Source of the DNA: Collinsella sp. | GTDB lineage: Bacteria; Actinomycetota; Coriobacteriia; Coriobacteriales; Coriobacteriaceae | Assembly: GCA_031296755.1 (NCBI GenBank) | Contig: JAUMMZ010000045.1 | Location: forward strand, 62,001-126,000 | Direction: 5' to 3' | Length of the DNA stretch: 64,000 bases | Shown: positions 24,544 through 32,999 of the stretch, piece after piece | Numbering within the stretch: position 1 is the stretch's first letter | Layout: each line of letters starts with the position of its first letter | The notes under the pieces: model-generated | The model's input: only the letters and a program-made list of their open reading frames with translations | Database searches by the model: none | Told to the model about the DNA's origin: nothing | Program-made: the position numbers and the translations under genes

Positions 24544-24963
24544 ATGAGCAAGATCGCCGTCGTCTACTGGAGCGGCACGGGCAACACCGAGGCCATGGCA
24601 AACCTCGTTGCCGAAGGTGCAACCGATGCCGGCGCCGAGGCAGAGGTCATCTCCTGCGCCGACTTCTCCGCAGACAAGGCCGCTGGCTATGACGCTATCG
24701 CCTTCGGCTGCCCCGCCATGGGTTCCGAGGAGCTTGAATATGATGAGTTCCAGCCCATGTGGGATGAGGTCAAGGAGACCCTCGGCGACAAGAAGGTCGT
24801 CCTCTTTGGCTCTTATTCGTGGGCCGAGGGCGAATGGATGGACAACTGGAAGGCGGACGCCGACGAGGAGGGCGTCAACGTCGTCGATTCCGTCATCTGC
24901 TACGACGCCCCCGATGATGAGAGCGAAGCGGCCTGCCGCGCCCTTGGAGCCGAGCTCGCCTAG
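24544..24963 (+). CDS. flavodoxin
   Basis: A 139-residue short-chain flavodoxin. VVYWSGTGNTEAMA is the FMN phosphate-binding loop, FGCPAMGSEELE is the first isoalloxazine loop, and FGSYSWAEGEWMDNW the second, with Trp residues in the usual stacking positions. It shuttles electrons at low potential in the cytoplasm and can replace ferredoxin under iron shortage. GAAAGGA precedes ATG 24544. It is co-transcribed with the DUF3793 gene and ends at a strong hairpin. Confidence 0.92.
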   Translation: MSKIAVVYWSGTGNTEAMANLVAEGATDAGAEAEVISCADFSADKAAGYDAIAFGCPAMGSEELEYDEFQPMWDEVKETLGDKKVVLFGSYSWAEGEWMDNWKADADEEGVNVVDSVICYDAPDDESEAACRALGAELA

Positions 24964-25020
24964 CGGCAATGAGCTCCGCCCGCAACGCGCATTGCAACAA
25001 AACACATTCGCGTCCCAACA

Positions 25021-25055
25021 AAAACGGGAGCCGGATCACATCCGGCTCCCGTTTT
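25021..25055. terminator. bidirectional terminator between flavodoxin and the ABC ATPase
   Basis: Perfect 15-base arms, AAAACGGGAGCCGGA and its complement, surround a 5-base loop between two convergent genes. The arms supply A- and T-tracts in both directions. Confidence 0.8.
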
Positions 25056-25080
25056 CTGCTATGTCAGTCATATAAAGCGG

Positions 25081-25833
25081 CTACGAGATATTGCCCAAGA
25101 ACGCCTTGGTGCGCTCGCTCTTGGGGTGGTCGAAGACCTCGCTCGGCGTACCCTCTTCCACAATGACGCCGCCGTCCATAAAGACGACGCGGTCGGCGAC
25201 GTCGCGGGCAAAGCCCATCTCGTGCGTCACGACGATCATGGTCATGCCATCGCGTGCCAGGTCGCGCATGACACCCAGAACGTCGCGAACCAGCTCGGGA
25301 TCGAGCGCCGACGTGGCCTCGTCAAAGAGCATAACGTGAGGGTTCATCGACAGGGCGCGGGCGATGGCAACGCGCTGCTGCTGGCCGCCCGAGAGCTGGC
25401 TCGGCATAAAGTCGATACGCTCGGCAAGACCGACCTTGGTCAGCTCCTCGACGGCGATCTTCTCGGCCTCTTCCTTGCTGCGCTTGAGCACCTTTTGCTG
25501 CGCAAGCATGACGTTCTTTTTGACCGACAGGTGCGGGAACAGGTTGAACTGCTGAAACACCATGCCCAAGTGCGTACGCACCTTATTGAGGTCAACGCCC
25601 TTGGCGCACACATCCACGCCCTCGACGACAATCGAACCACTCGTAGGATGCTCCAGACGATTGATGCAGCGAAGCATCGTCGACTTGCCCGAGCCCGAAG
25701 GACCCAGAACTACGACGACCTCGCCCCTATGCACATCCAGATCGATATCGCGCAGGACCACGTTATCGCCAAAGGCCTTCTGGAGGTTCTTGATGCTGAC
25801 GACGACCTCGTTCGAGTTATTGGTTTCGCTCAT
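25081..25833 (-). CDS. polar amino acid ABC transporter ATP-binding protein (GlnQ-like)
   Basis: A 250-residue ABC ATPase with Walker A GPSGSGKST, Q-loop VFQQFNLFPHLSV, signature LSGGQQQRVAIARAL, Walker B VMLFDEATSALD and H-loop VVTHEMGFA. The length and sequence fit the GlnQ/HisP polar amino acid importer group. It lies 12 bases downstream of the permease and is the last gene of a three-gene importer operon (binding protein, permease, ATPase), energising amino acid uptake at the membrane. The substrate is not determined by this subunit. Confidence 0.92.
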   Translation of the reverse strand: MSETNNSNEVVVSIKNLQKAFGDNVVLRDIDLDVHRGEVVVVLGPSGSGKSTMLRCINRLEHPTSGSIVVEGVDVCAKGVDLNKVRTHLGMVFQQFNLFPHLSVKKNVMLAQQKVLKRSKEEAEKIAVEELTKVGLAERIDFMPSQLSGGQQQRVAIARALSMNPHVMLFDEATSALDPELVRDVLGVMRDLARDGMTMIVVTHEMGFARDVADRVVFMDGGVIVEEGTPSEVFDHPKSERTKAFLGNIS

Positions 25834-25845
25834 GATAGGACCTCC

Positions 25846-27207
25846 TTACAGACCGGCGATGTGATCGGCAGGCGTCGCGACAACCTGTCCGGCGCTCTTG
25901 GCGGGACGCTTCTTCTTGGTCTCGGTCGTACCCAAAAGCCTCGCCTCAAGACCGCTCACCAAGCGAGCGAGCGGCAGGGTGATGACCAGATAGAACAGGG
26001 CGGCAACCACGTACGGTGTAATGGAGCCCGTCGTGGCCACGATGGTACGGGCGTTCATGACGATTTCGACCACACCCACGGCGGCAAGCAGCGACGTATC
26101 CTTGTAAAGCAAGATAAACTCGCTGGTCAGCGTAGGCAAAACATTGCGGAACGTCTGCGGAATCATAACGTAGAGCAGCGTCTGGAAGGCATTCATGCCC
26201 AGAGAGCGAGCAGCCTCGTTTTGGCCCTTGGGGATCGATTGAATACCGGCACGGAAGATCTCGCACAGGTACGCAGACGAGTTCATGGCCATGACGATGA
26301 CGCCCAAGACATAGTCGTCCACCTTGACGCCGGCCAACGGCAGACCGAAGAACGCGATATAGATCTGCAGGAACGCCGGCGTACCGCGAATGATATTCAC
26401 ATAGATGCCGGCAAGACAGCGCAGGATGCGCGACTTGGAGATGCGCATGAGCGACAAGGCAAAGCCAAAGGGGATTGCCAGCGGAAACGCCACGAGCACG
26501 ATCGAGAGCGACATGAGGAAGCCCTTAAAGACGATCGGCAGGCTTTGGACCAAAATGACCGGGTTTAAGAACAGGCGCAGAAACATATTGGAGTTCCAGG
26601 CCTCGACCCACGGCTGTTCCTTAAGGTCGGCCAGGAAGTTATCGAATGCCGTCACGCCCTTAATCTCGACGGGAGGAATCTTGGAAATCTTCTTGGTCGA
26701 ACCGTCGGCGAGCGTATAGGTGCCGCTAAAGGCCTCATCGCCGCCCTCGACGGGAAACGTCACACCGTAAACCTCGACACGGAAAAAACCGCCGGCAGGC
26801 GCCGTCTCGCCAAAGTCAATCTTGAGCGTCTGGCCGTCAGCCTTGCACGTGGGCTTCATGGGCGTACGATCCATGAGGTCCTCGCCCGAGAGCATCGTCA
26901 ATCGCGTGTCATCGGTACCAAACGTCGTGCCGTCGACAAACGTCAAAGAAAGACCGCTCAGCTCCTCGTCGGCATCGGCCTGAACTTCCCAAGTGATGCG
27001 CGTCTCGGTGCCACCGACCACGTCGCTACCCGAACCGGTGTTGGGTCGGGCGGTGATCTTTGCGGTCTCAAGCGCCTGGGCAGTCGAGGGCACGCAGGCC
27101 CCCGCGCATACCAAGGCGAGCGCCACAGCCAGGGCGCAGGCCAGCTTTTGGAGCATCGAGGGCAGTGGATAGCTCTGGCCCGTAGCTCCTTGGTTCAATC
27201 GAGACAA
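25846..27207 (-). CDS. amino acid ABC transporter permease with N-terminal extracytoplasmic domain
   Basis: A 453-residue protein, about twice the usual size of a GlnP-type permease. Residues about 15-45 look like a signal sequence ending near STAQALE. Residues 46-200 form a soluble extracytoplasmic domain (FFRVEVYGVTFPVEGGDE, GTYTLADGSTKK) unrelated to a periplasmic binding-protein fold as far as I can see. Residues about 215-430 hold the membrane domain, with the EAA loop EAARSLGMNAFQTLLYVMIP. The start is TTG 27207 with TAGGAG six bases upstream. A separate binding protein is encoded upstream, so the extra domain may serve docking or wall positioning (inference). Confidence 0.8.
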   Translation of the reverse strand: MSRLNQGATGQSYPLPSMLQKLACALAVALALVCAGACVPSTAQALETAKITARPNTGSGSDVVGGTETRITWEVQADADEELSGLSLTFVDGTTFGTDDTRLTMLSGEDLMDRTPMKPTCKADGQTLKIDFGETAPAGGFFRVEVYGVTFPVEGGDEAFSGTYTLADGSTKKISKIPPVEIKGVTAFDNFLADLKEQPWVEAWNSNMFLRLFLNPVILVQSLPIVFKGFLMSLSIVLVAFPLAIPFGFALSLMRISKSRILRCLAGIYVNIIRGTPAFLQIYIAFFGLPLAGVKVDDYVLGVIVMAMNSSAYLCEIFRAGIQSIPKGQNEAARSLGMNAFQTLLYVMIPQTFRNVLPTLTSEFILLYKDTSLLAAVGVVEIVMNARTIVATTGSITPYVVAALFYLVITLPLARLVSGLEARLLGTTETKKKRPAKSAGQVVATPADHIAGL

Positions 27208-27273
27208 GGTGGCTCCTAACGTTTAAGTTGCCGACATAACGGGGCGGGATGACGCCCATTCAAGAAGCGCAAA

Positions 27274-27301
27274 GGCCCTCTCCGCCAAAACGGAAAGGGC
27301 C
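27274..27301 (-). terminator. hairpin between binding-protein and permease genes
   Basis: On the minus strand GGCCCTTTCCG pairs with CGGAGAGGGCC (one mismatch), followed by TTTG. It lies 23 bases after the binding-protein stop. It probably attenuates read-through so the binding protein is made in excess, as is common in such operons. Confidence 0.6.
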
Positions 27302-27323
27302 CGCGCGCAATCAAGTAGCTATT

Positions 27324-28184
27324 TTACTTGATGTTGTACTTAGCCATGAGGGCGTCAACGGTACCGTCATCAGTCAGGTCCTTGATGGCCTGGTTGATGT
27401 CGTCCTTGAGCTTGGTGTTGCCCTGGTTGATGGCGATGGCGTACTCCTCGCCGGTGCTGATCTGCTTGATGGTCTGGCAGGTGTTGAACTGCTCGGCGGT
27501 CAGCTGGCTGGCAACGGAGCGGTTGGTGACTACGGCGTCGCCCTTATCGGACTGCAGGGCGCTGAAGCACTCGGTAGCGTCCTTGTAGGGGACAATCTTG
27601 GCCTTGGGGAAGTTCTCCTGGGCAAAGGCCTCGGCGGTCGAGCCAGACTGGACGATGATGGTAGCGTCAGCGTTGTTGAGCTTCTCGCTGTAGTTGTCGG
27701 CCGTGATGTCGGTGTTATCAACCTTGGTCACGATAGCCTGATCGTCCATGTAATAGGAATCAGAGAAAGTGACTTCCTTCTCACGCTCGGGCGTGTCGGT
27801 GATAGCCGCGATGGAAACGTCATACTTGGCGCCCGAAGCGACGCCCGGAACCAGCGTGTCAAAGTCATTGTTGACATACTCGACATCCAGGCCCAGCTTG
27901 TCGCCGATAGCCTTGATGAGCTCAAGGTCAAAGCCCTGATAATCGCCGTTGTCATCCTTGTACTCAAACGGAGCGTACTCGGCAGAGGTGCCGACGGTCA
28001 GTGTACCGTCCTTGACGAGCGCGTACTCCTTGGAGCCGTCGACCTTCTCGACCTTAGCGTCGTCAGAGCTGCTGGAACCGGCATCAGAACCAGAGGTGGC
28101 GTTGGACGAGCCGCAGCCCGTCAGTGCGAGGGCGAGCGCCATGGCGCCTGTGGCGGCAAATGCGCCAAGCTTCTTAAGCTTCAT
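27324..28184 (-). CDS. amino acid ABC transporter substrate-binding lipoprotein
   Basis: A 286-residue solute-binding protein. The N-terminus is a lipoprotein signal with lipobox LTGC at residue 24, followed by a Ser/Asp-rich tether. The mature part fits the polar amino acid family 3 fold: LTVGTSAEYAPFEYKDDNG, QGFDLELIKAIGDKLGL, DVSIAAITDTPEREKEVTFS and the closing KDDINQAIKDLTDDG. The start is ATG 28184 with AAGGAGA upstream; a longer frame to 28250 is not needed. It captures an amino acid outside the membrane for the downstream permease. Confidence 0.92.
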   Translation of the reverse strand: MKLKKLGAFAATGAMALALALTGCGSSNATSGSDAGSSSSDDAKVEKVDGSKEYALVKDGTLTVGTSAEYAPFEYKDDNGDYQGFDLELIKAIGDKLGLDVEYVNNDFDTLVPGVASGAKYDVSIAAITDTPEREKEVTFSDSYYMDDQAIVTKVDNTDITADNYSEKLNNADATIIVQSGSTAEAFAQENFPKAKIVPYKDATECFSALQSDKGDAVVTNRSVASQLTAEQFNTCQTIKQISTGEEYAIAINQGNTKLKDDINQAIKDLTDDGTVDALMAKYNIK

Positions 28185-28241
28185 AATCAGTCTCCTTCCG
28201 GTGACCTCGTTTGATTCAGAGGTCTGCAAAAACTGTTGGCT

Positions 28242-28270
28242 ATTATGCACCCGGAATTACGAATCTGCAA
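28242..28270 (-). promoter_or_regulatory. putative promoter of the amino acid importer operon
   Basis: On the minus strand TTGCAG and CATAAT are spaced by 17 bases. The -10 ends about 57 bases before the binding-protein start. Confidence 0.5.
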
Positions 28271-28331
28271 TGAGAAAACTGATTGAAACAAACCCATAAC
28301 GTGAATGGAACACTCCACTTTGTAACAGTTA

Positions 28332-29198
28332 TTACTGCTGCAATGACCTTAATAGTCTAATTTCAGCTGCATAACCTGCAAGTTCGTTCGGAGTCTCCAA
28401 AATAAACGGCAGCGAACGCAAACGGCCATTCGATACAATATTCTGCATAACCTGCATACCTCCACCAAATTCCTCACTGCCAAGGTATCCCTTGCCGATG
28501 CACTCGTGACGATCTTTATGGGCGCCACAAGGGTTCTTCGAATCGTTGATGTGTACGGCATGCAAGCGATCGATACCCACCACGCGGTCGAACTCGTCGA
28601 GTACGTCGTCCAGATCATGGATGATGTCGTAGCCGGCATCGCTCACATGGCAGGTGTCCAAACAAACGCCCAGCTTATCGGACAGCTCTGGGCGCTTGGC
28701 GGCAACGCCCTCGATAATGCACGCCAGTTCTTCAAAGCTACGGCCCACCTCGGTGCCCTTTCCTGCCATGGTCTCGAGTAATACCGTCGTCTGCTGCCCC
28801 TCAAACATCACCTGGCACAGCGTGTCGACAATCATCTGAATGCCGACGTCGGAGCCCTGTCCCACATGCGCACCGGGATGGAAGTTGTAGTAGTTGCCGG
28901 GCAGTGTTTCCAGACGCTGCAAGTCCTCGGCCATTGCCTCCAAGGCAAACTCGCGCGCCCGCTCCTTAGCGGAGCAGGGGTTATAGGTATACGGGGCATG
29001 CGCCACCAGCGGTCCAAAGTCGTTTTGCGCCATAAGCTCGCGCAGAGCCGCCACGTCATCCATGTCAAGGTCTTTTGCCTTGCCACCGCGCGGGTTGCGC
29101 GTAAAGAATGCAAAGGTATTGGCGCCAATGGACAACGCCGTCTCCCCCATTGCCCGATAGCCCTTCGTCGTCGAAAGATGACACCCGATCGTCAGCAT
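28332..29198 (-). CDS. nfo: deoxyribonuclease IV (endonuclease IV family AP endonuclease)
   Basis: A 288-residue endonuclease IV homologue. MLTIGCHLSTTKGY opens the barrel with the first metal His. YYNFHPGAHVG, VLLETMAGKGTEVG, GVCLDTCHVSDAGYD, HAVHINDSKNPCGAHKDRHECIG and LPFILETPNE carry the remaining zinc ligands of the three-metal site. It cleaves DNA 5' to abasic sites in base-excision repair. AGGGAGAG precedes ATG 29198. A 76-nt palindromic repeat sits immediately upstream of its ribosome-binding site. Confidence 0.92.
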   Translation of the reverse strand: MLTIGCHLSTTKGYRAMGETALSIGANTFAFFTRNPRGGKAKDLDMDDVAALRELMAQNDFGPLVAHAPYTYNPCSAKERAREFALEAMAEDLQRLETLPGNYYNFHPGAHVGQGSDVGIQMIVDTLCQVMFEGQQTTVLLETMAGKGTEVGRSFEELACIIEGVAAKRPELSDKLGVCLDTCHVSDAGYDIIHDLDDVLDEFDRVVGIDRLHAVHINDSKNPCGAHKDRHECIGKGYLGSEEFGGGMQVMQNIVSNGRLRSLPFILETPNELAGYAAEIRLLRSLQQ

Positions 29199-29216
29199 CT
29201 CCAGCTCTCCCTTATC

Positions 29217-29292
29217 AGTTGCGGTGAAATACGGTCTATTGGTGCCCTATTTTGGCGCAAACAGACCGTATTCCACCGCAAGTTATAAAAGG
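29217..29292 (-). repeat. 76-nt palindromic repeat, copy A
   Basis: A near-perfect 19-20 bp stem with a conserved 25-base apex, located between nfo and the oxidoreductase gene. It is the same length as the copy at 30383-30458. The inner stem CGGTCT/AGACCG replaces GTTCCTG/CAGGAAC, while flanks (TTGCGG, TATAAAAGG) and apex (TGCCCTATT) are conserved. Confidence 0.75.
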
Positions 29293-29348
29293 GGCATCAG
29301 GGACAAAGGCCTCCAGGCATTCCAAGCGCTGGTGCCATGCCCCACGCC

Positions 29349-30368
29349 CTAAAGTTTCAAACGAATCGCATCGATGATGCGTGCGCAGCGCTGTGTGGCG
29401 GCTAGGGACATGATGGGGCTTTCGAGTTTCCCCGCCCAGATGAGCTGGGTCGCATGCTGGATTTCGCCGTAGAAATCATCGATCTCAAACGGGGCATTTA
29501 TTTCTAGCGTTCGACCGTCGGAATACTTCACATGGGCGAGCTCGGGGCGATGGAGACGCTCGATTTCCAACGAGCCCCGCTCACAGGCAATCGTTAAGCG
29601 GCTTTCATATGTTGCTTTGCCGTCGCACGCCATATGAATGGGTATACCGCCGACGCTCATATGGATCTCGTCGGCCCAATCGACGCGGCCGCCCGATACG
29701 TCACGCCAGCGAACTTCACGGGACGAAACCTCGCACGCGCCCGCGAGCAAATCCTCAAACCAACCGACCGCATAACAGCCCATGTCATATAGACAGCCGC
29801 CCTGCAACGGATCAAGCAGATAGCCCGAAGGAGGCTCGCCGTAATCGAGCTTTTGCACGCTTTCAATCGAGACAATACGGCCAAGCTCACCCGACGCAAG
29901 CAAGTCCTTCACGCGAGTGCGCATCGGGCAAAACCGATTCTTCATCGCCTCCATAAACAGCACGCCGCGCTCACGAGAGGTGGAGGCAATCGAGAGAGCC
30001 TCTTCCTCACTCAAAACGGCCGGCTTTTCGCACAGCACGGCCTTTCCGGCGCGCAGCGCGCGACAGGCCCAACGCGTATGCATGCCATGCGGAAGAGCCA
30101 AGTAGATTGCGTCGACATCGGGGTCGGCAATCAGCGCGTCATAAGCCGCATTGCCGTTATCGTCGACCGAGACATGGCCATGCGCAGCATCGATCGAAAA
30201 CACTCGGCAAAATTCCTCGACATGTGCAGGAGTGCGGCCGGCCGCAGCCACCAGCCGTGCCCCGTCGACCTTCTTGAGCGACGATGCAAATCGATGAGAA
30301 ATGTGCCCGGCGCCCAAAATGCCCCAACGAACCTCACGCGAATCATTACGTAAACCTCGGTCACCCAC
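29349..30368 (-). CDS. Gfo/Idh/MocA family oxidoreductase
   Basis: A 339-residue NAD(P)-dependent oxidoreductase. VRWGILGAGHISHRFASSL is the Rossmann dinucleotide loop, CEKPAVLSEEEA holds the catalytic-lysine EKP motif, and CLYDMGCYAVGWFEDLLAG is the start of the C-terminal sheet domain. Members oxidise or reduce sugars, inositols or dihydrodiols; the substrate is not visible. The start is GTG 30368 with GGGAG upstream. It is encoded between two aldo-keto/DNA-repair genes, with palindromic repeats on both sides, so it may be transcribed on its own. Confidence 0.85.
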   Translation of the reverse strand: MGDRGLRNDSREVRWGILGAGHISHRFASSLKKVDGARLVAAAGRTPAHVEEFCRVFSIDAAHGHVSVDDNGNAAYDALIADPDVDAIYLALPHGMHTRWACRALRAGKAVLCEKPAVLSEEEALSIASTSRERGVLFMEAMKNRFCPMRTRVKDLLASGELGRIVSIESVQKLDYGEPPSGYLLDPLQGGCLYDMGCYAVGWFEDLLAGACEVSSREVRWRDVSGGRVDWADEIHMSVGGIPIHMACDGKATYESRLTIACERGSLEIERLHRPELAHVKYSDGRTLEINAPFEIDDFYGEIQHATQLIWAGKLESPIMSLAATQRCARIIDAIRLKL

Positions 30369-30382
30369 GATAGTCTCCCATT

Positions 30383-30458
30383 AGTTGCGGCGAAATAGTT
30401 CCTGCTGTTGCCCTATTCTGCCGTAAACAGGAACTATTCCATCACAAGATATAAAAGG
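30383..30458 (-). repeat. 76-nt palindromic repeat, copy B
   Basis: Second copy of the repeat at 29217-29292, located just before the oxidoreductase ribosome-binding site. Four inner base pairs differ from copy A by compensatory double changes. The outer stem (TTGCGGCG with CATCACAA) has partly decayed. Confidence 0.75.
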
Positions 30459-30459
30459 A

Positions 30460-31668
30460 TCATGAGGAGCGCGTTGTGCGGAAGGCTTTAAGCACAGCCG
30501 TTACGGGGCCAGGCTGGAAACGTCGGCGCACGTCATCGAGACGCTCGGGAATATCGATGTGCTGCGGGCAGTGACGTGCGCATTTACCGCACTTGACGCA
30601 ATTGCTCACCAGCTTGGGCTCGCTCGTGCGCACCGCGCTCGCCGTAAAGTATTGAGACAGCCCCGTAAACCAGCTGTGCGCGTAGCTCGCGTTGTAAGCG
30701 GCAAAGCAGCCGGGAATGTTAATACCCTTGGGACATGGCATGCAGTAGCCGCATCCCGTGCAGGGCACACGGTTCGATTTCTCAAACTCCATCAACACGC
30801 GCGCAATCGTGTCGAGCTGGTTGGCAGTCATCGAATTCGGCAACGCGAGGTCTGCCAGTGACGAATTCTCGTCCACTTGCGCGGTATCGGTCATACCAGA
30901 AAGCAACATGGTCACCTGGGGATGATTCCACACCCACGAGAGCCCCCAAGCGGCAGGCGTATGCAAATGCCGATCGCATGCACCATCGAGAACAGCGCGC
31001 GCCCGCGGAGGCAATTTGCCTGCCAAGCGTCCGCCCAAAAGCGGCTCCATCACAAACACCGCGAGACCTCGCTCGGCGGCGGCCATGAGCCCCGCCGTTC
31101 CCGCCTGATATCGCTCTCCAGCGTAGTTGTACTGGATCTGGCAAAAGTCCCACACATACGCATCGAGCATCGTGAGGAAGTCCGCCGCACTGCCGTGGTA
31201 CGAAAAACCGATCTGGCGAATGCGCCCCGAAGCCTTTTGGCGCGCAATCCAGTCCTCGATGCCCAACGCCACCACACGTTCCCACTGGGCGGGCGAGGTA
31301 ATGTTGTGCATGAGGTAATAGTCGATATGGTCGGTCCGCAGGCGGCGCAATTGCTCATCGAAGAACCGGTCGAAATCCTCCGCACACTTGCACGAAGCAT
31401 GCGGCAACTTGGTCGCCAGCAACACCCGGTCACGCAGCCCCAATCGTTCAAGCGAAGCGCCCATGCACGCCTCGTTGCCGGGATAGAGATAGGCCGTGTC
31501 CAGGTAGTTAATCCCCTGCTCCACCGCACGGGAGATGATAGCGTCGGCGGTCTTCGCATCGGGGTGTCCCGGCGCACCGGGAAACCTCATGCAGCCCAGA
31601 CCCAGAGCGGATATTCGGTTACCACTTTTGGGGTCAACACGGTATTGCACGGCCCCTCCCTTCGCCAT
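30460..31668 (-). CDS. aldo/keto reductase with C-terminal double [4Fe-4S] ferredoxin domain
   Basis: A 402-residue protein. Residues about 1-280 are an aldo/keto reductase barrel (ALGLGCMRFPG, INYLDTAYLYPGNE, DYYLMHN, IGFSYHGS). Residues about 295-385 carry two cluster motifs, CTGCGYCMPCP and CVKCGKCARHCP, each suited to a [4Fe-4S] cluster. Fusions of this type are common in anaerobes and link NAD(P)H-dependent carbonyl reduction to ferredoxin-like electron transfer. The start ATG 31668 gives the family N-terminus but has only a weak ribosome-binding site. The substrate is unknown. Confidence 0.87.
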   Translation of the reverse strand: MAKGGAVQYRVDPKSGNRISALGLGCMRFPGAPGHPDAKTADAIISRAVEQGINYLDTAYLYPGNEACMGASLERLGLRDRVLLATKLPHASCKCAEDFDRFFDEQLRRLRTDHIDYYLMHNITSPAQWERVVALGIEDWIARQKASGRIRQIGFSYHGSAADFLTMLDAYVWDFCQIQYNYAGERYQAGTAGLMAAAERGLAVFVMEPLLGGRLAGKLPPRARAVLDGACDRHLHTPAAWGLSWVWNHPQVTMLLSGMTDTAQVDENSSLADLALPNSMTANQLDTIARVLMEFEKSNRVPCTGCGYCMPCPKGINIPGCFAAYNASYAHSWFTGLSQYFTASAVRTSEPKLVSNCVKCGKCARHCPQHIDIPERLDDVRRRFQPGPVTAVLKAFRTTRSS

Positions 31669-31813
31669 CAGCGCCCCGGCAAGGCGAAACACAATGGTCA
31701 CGCAGCCGAAACATCGTGGAATCGCAATCGAGAACGTATCGTAACGCAGCAGAAATCGAGCCGTCACGGCACCGCTTTAACATCAGCAAAAAGCCCGATG
31801 AAAGGAGCCGGGC

Positions 31814-31882
31814 ATGACCACGCGCATGTCTTTGCGGTCTGCCCTGCAGCGTAGCGTCCAGGCAAACGTTTCTTTTTTATAA
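31814..31882 (+). CDS. possible 22-residue small ORF
   Basis: ATG 31814 is preceded by AAAGGAG at a good distance and opens a 22-codon frame (MTTRMSLRSALQRSVQANVS, then FL) ending in TAA. It is basic and contains no membrane segment. It lies upstream of a hairpin and the reductase gene on the same strand and could be a leader peptide. It could also be chance; there is no independent support. Confidence 0.25.
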   Translation: MTTRMSLRSALQRSVQANVSFL

Positions 31883-31930
31883 CAGCCGCCCCGCGCACCC
31901 ACCAATCACCCTGGCAGCATACAATCCATC

Positions 31931-31956
31931 AGGCGCCCCTTACGCGGGCGCCTTTT
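31931..31956 (+). terminator. hairpin with T-tract just before the reductase gene
   Basis: AGGCGCCC and GGGCGCCT pair around CTTACGC and are followed by TTT, ending only 5 bases before the GGGGAG site of the next gene. It could end an upstream short transcript or act as an attenuator. Confidence 0.5.
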
Positions 31957-31975
31957 ACATGGGGAGATGATTCAC

Positions 31976-32890
31976 ATGCAGATCAACAAGGTCGCTTTTA
32001 TCGGCAAGGGCGGCGTCGGCCTGCTCTACGGCAGCATGATTGCCAGGGCCCTCGGCAATGACGCCGTCGAATACGTTATGGATGACACCCGTTTTGAGCG
32101 TCACGCGGGCGATGCGCTCACTGTCAACGGCAAGCCCTGCGATCTCACGTCCGTCCGCGCCAGCGAGGCGACGCCCGCCGATCTGGTCATCCTGACAGTC
32201 AAGACCACCGGTCTCGACCAAGCACTCAAGACTATGGAGCGCGTCGTGGGACCCAACACGCTCATCGCCTCGCTATGCAACGGCATTACGAGCGAGCAAA
32301 AGATTGCCGAACGCTTTGGCTGGGAGCATACCGTTCTTGGTATCTGCCAGGGCATGGACGCCGTGTTCCTCAACGGCGCGCTCACCTTTACCAATGCGGG
32401 CGAGATCCGCTTTGGCGCGGCGGCCGGCACGGACCCCGCGACCGTCGCCGCTATCGACGAGCTCTATACGCGCTGCGGCATCGCCCATACCGTCGAGAGC
32501 GACATTGCGCACCGCATGTGGGCCAAACTCATGCTCAACGACGGCATCAACCAGACCTGCATGGCCTACGGCGGGACCTACGGAAGCGCCACGGAGCCGG
32601 GCTCCGAGCAGCGCCGCTGTTTTGTCTCCGCCATGCGCGAGACGCTTGCGGTTGCCAACGCCGAGGACGTTGAGCTGACCGAGGCAGATCTGACGCAAAT
32701 GGTGCACCTCATCGAGGGAATCGACCCCGCCGGTATGCCCTCGATGGCTCAAGACCGCATCGCAAGGCGCAAAACCGAGGTTGATGAGTTCGCGGGCACC
32801 ATCTGCCGCCTCGCAGCCAAACACGATATCCAGGCACCGCAAAACGAGTGGCTCTATCGGCGCATCCGCGATATCGAGAAAAGCTGGTAG
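31976..32890 (+). CDS. ketopantoate reductase family protein
   Basis: A 304-residue protein of the 2-dehydropantoate 2-reductase (ApbA/PanE) family. VAFIGKGGVGLLYGSMIA is the NADP-binding glycine loop, VILTVKTTGLDQAL includes the family lysine, and MWAKLMLNDGINQTCM is the start of the helical C-terminal domain with the conserved lysine. PanE makes pantoate for coenzyme A, but distant members reduce other keto acids. No panB or panC is nearby. The start is ATG 31976, nine bases after GGGGAG; the ATG at 31967 is too close to that site. Confidence 0.82.
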   Translation: MQINKVAFIGKGGVGLLYGSMIARALGNDAVEYVMDDTRFERHAGDALTVNGKPCDLTSVRASEATPADLVILTVKTTGLDQALKTMERVVGPNTLIASLCNGITSEQKIAERFGWEHTVLGICQGMDAVFLNGALTFTNAGEIRFGAAAGTDPATVAAIDELYTRCGIAHTVESDIAHRMWAKLMLNDGINQTCMAYGGTYGSATEPGSEQRRCFVSAMRETLAVANAEDVELTEADLTQMVHLIEGIDPAGMPSMAQDRIARRKTEVDEFAGTICRLAAKHDIQAPQNEWLYRRIRDIEKSW

Positions 32891-32923
32891 CGCCGACGCG
32901 CCGCATTCAACAGCCTTAACAGC

Positions 32924-32958
32924 AAAACCGCCGCAAGGGAACCTTTCCCCTGCGGCGG
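32924..32958. terminator. terminator between convergent genes
   Basis: CCGCCGCA and TGCGGCGG anchor a long hairpin (32928-32958). On the minus strand it is followed by TTTTG, serving the small membrane-protein gene; on the plus strand it also closes the reductase gene. Confidence 0.7.
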
Positions 32959-32999
32959 CCTTCATCTTCGTCTATGACCGGCGGCCGATCTCACAACAG

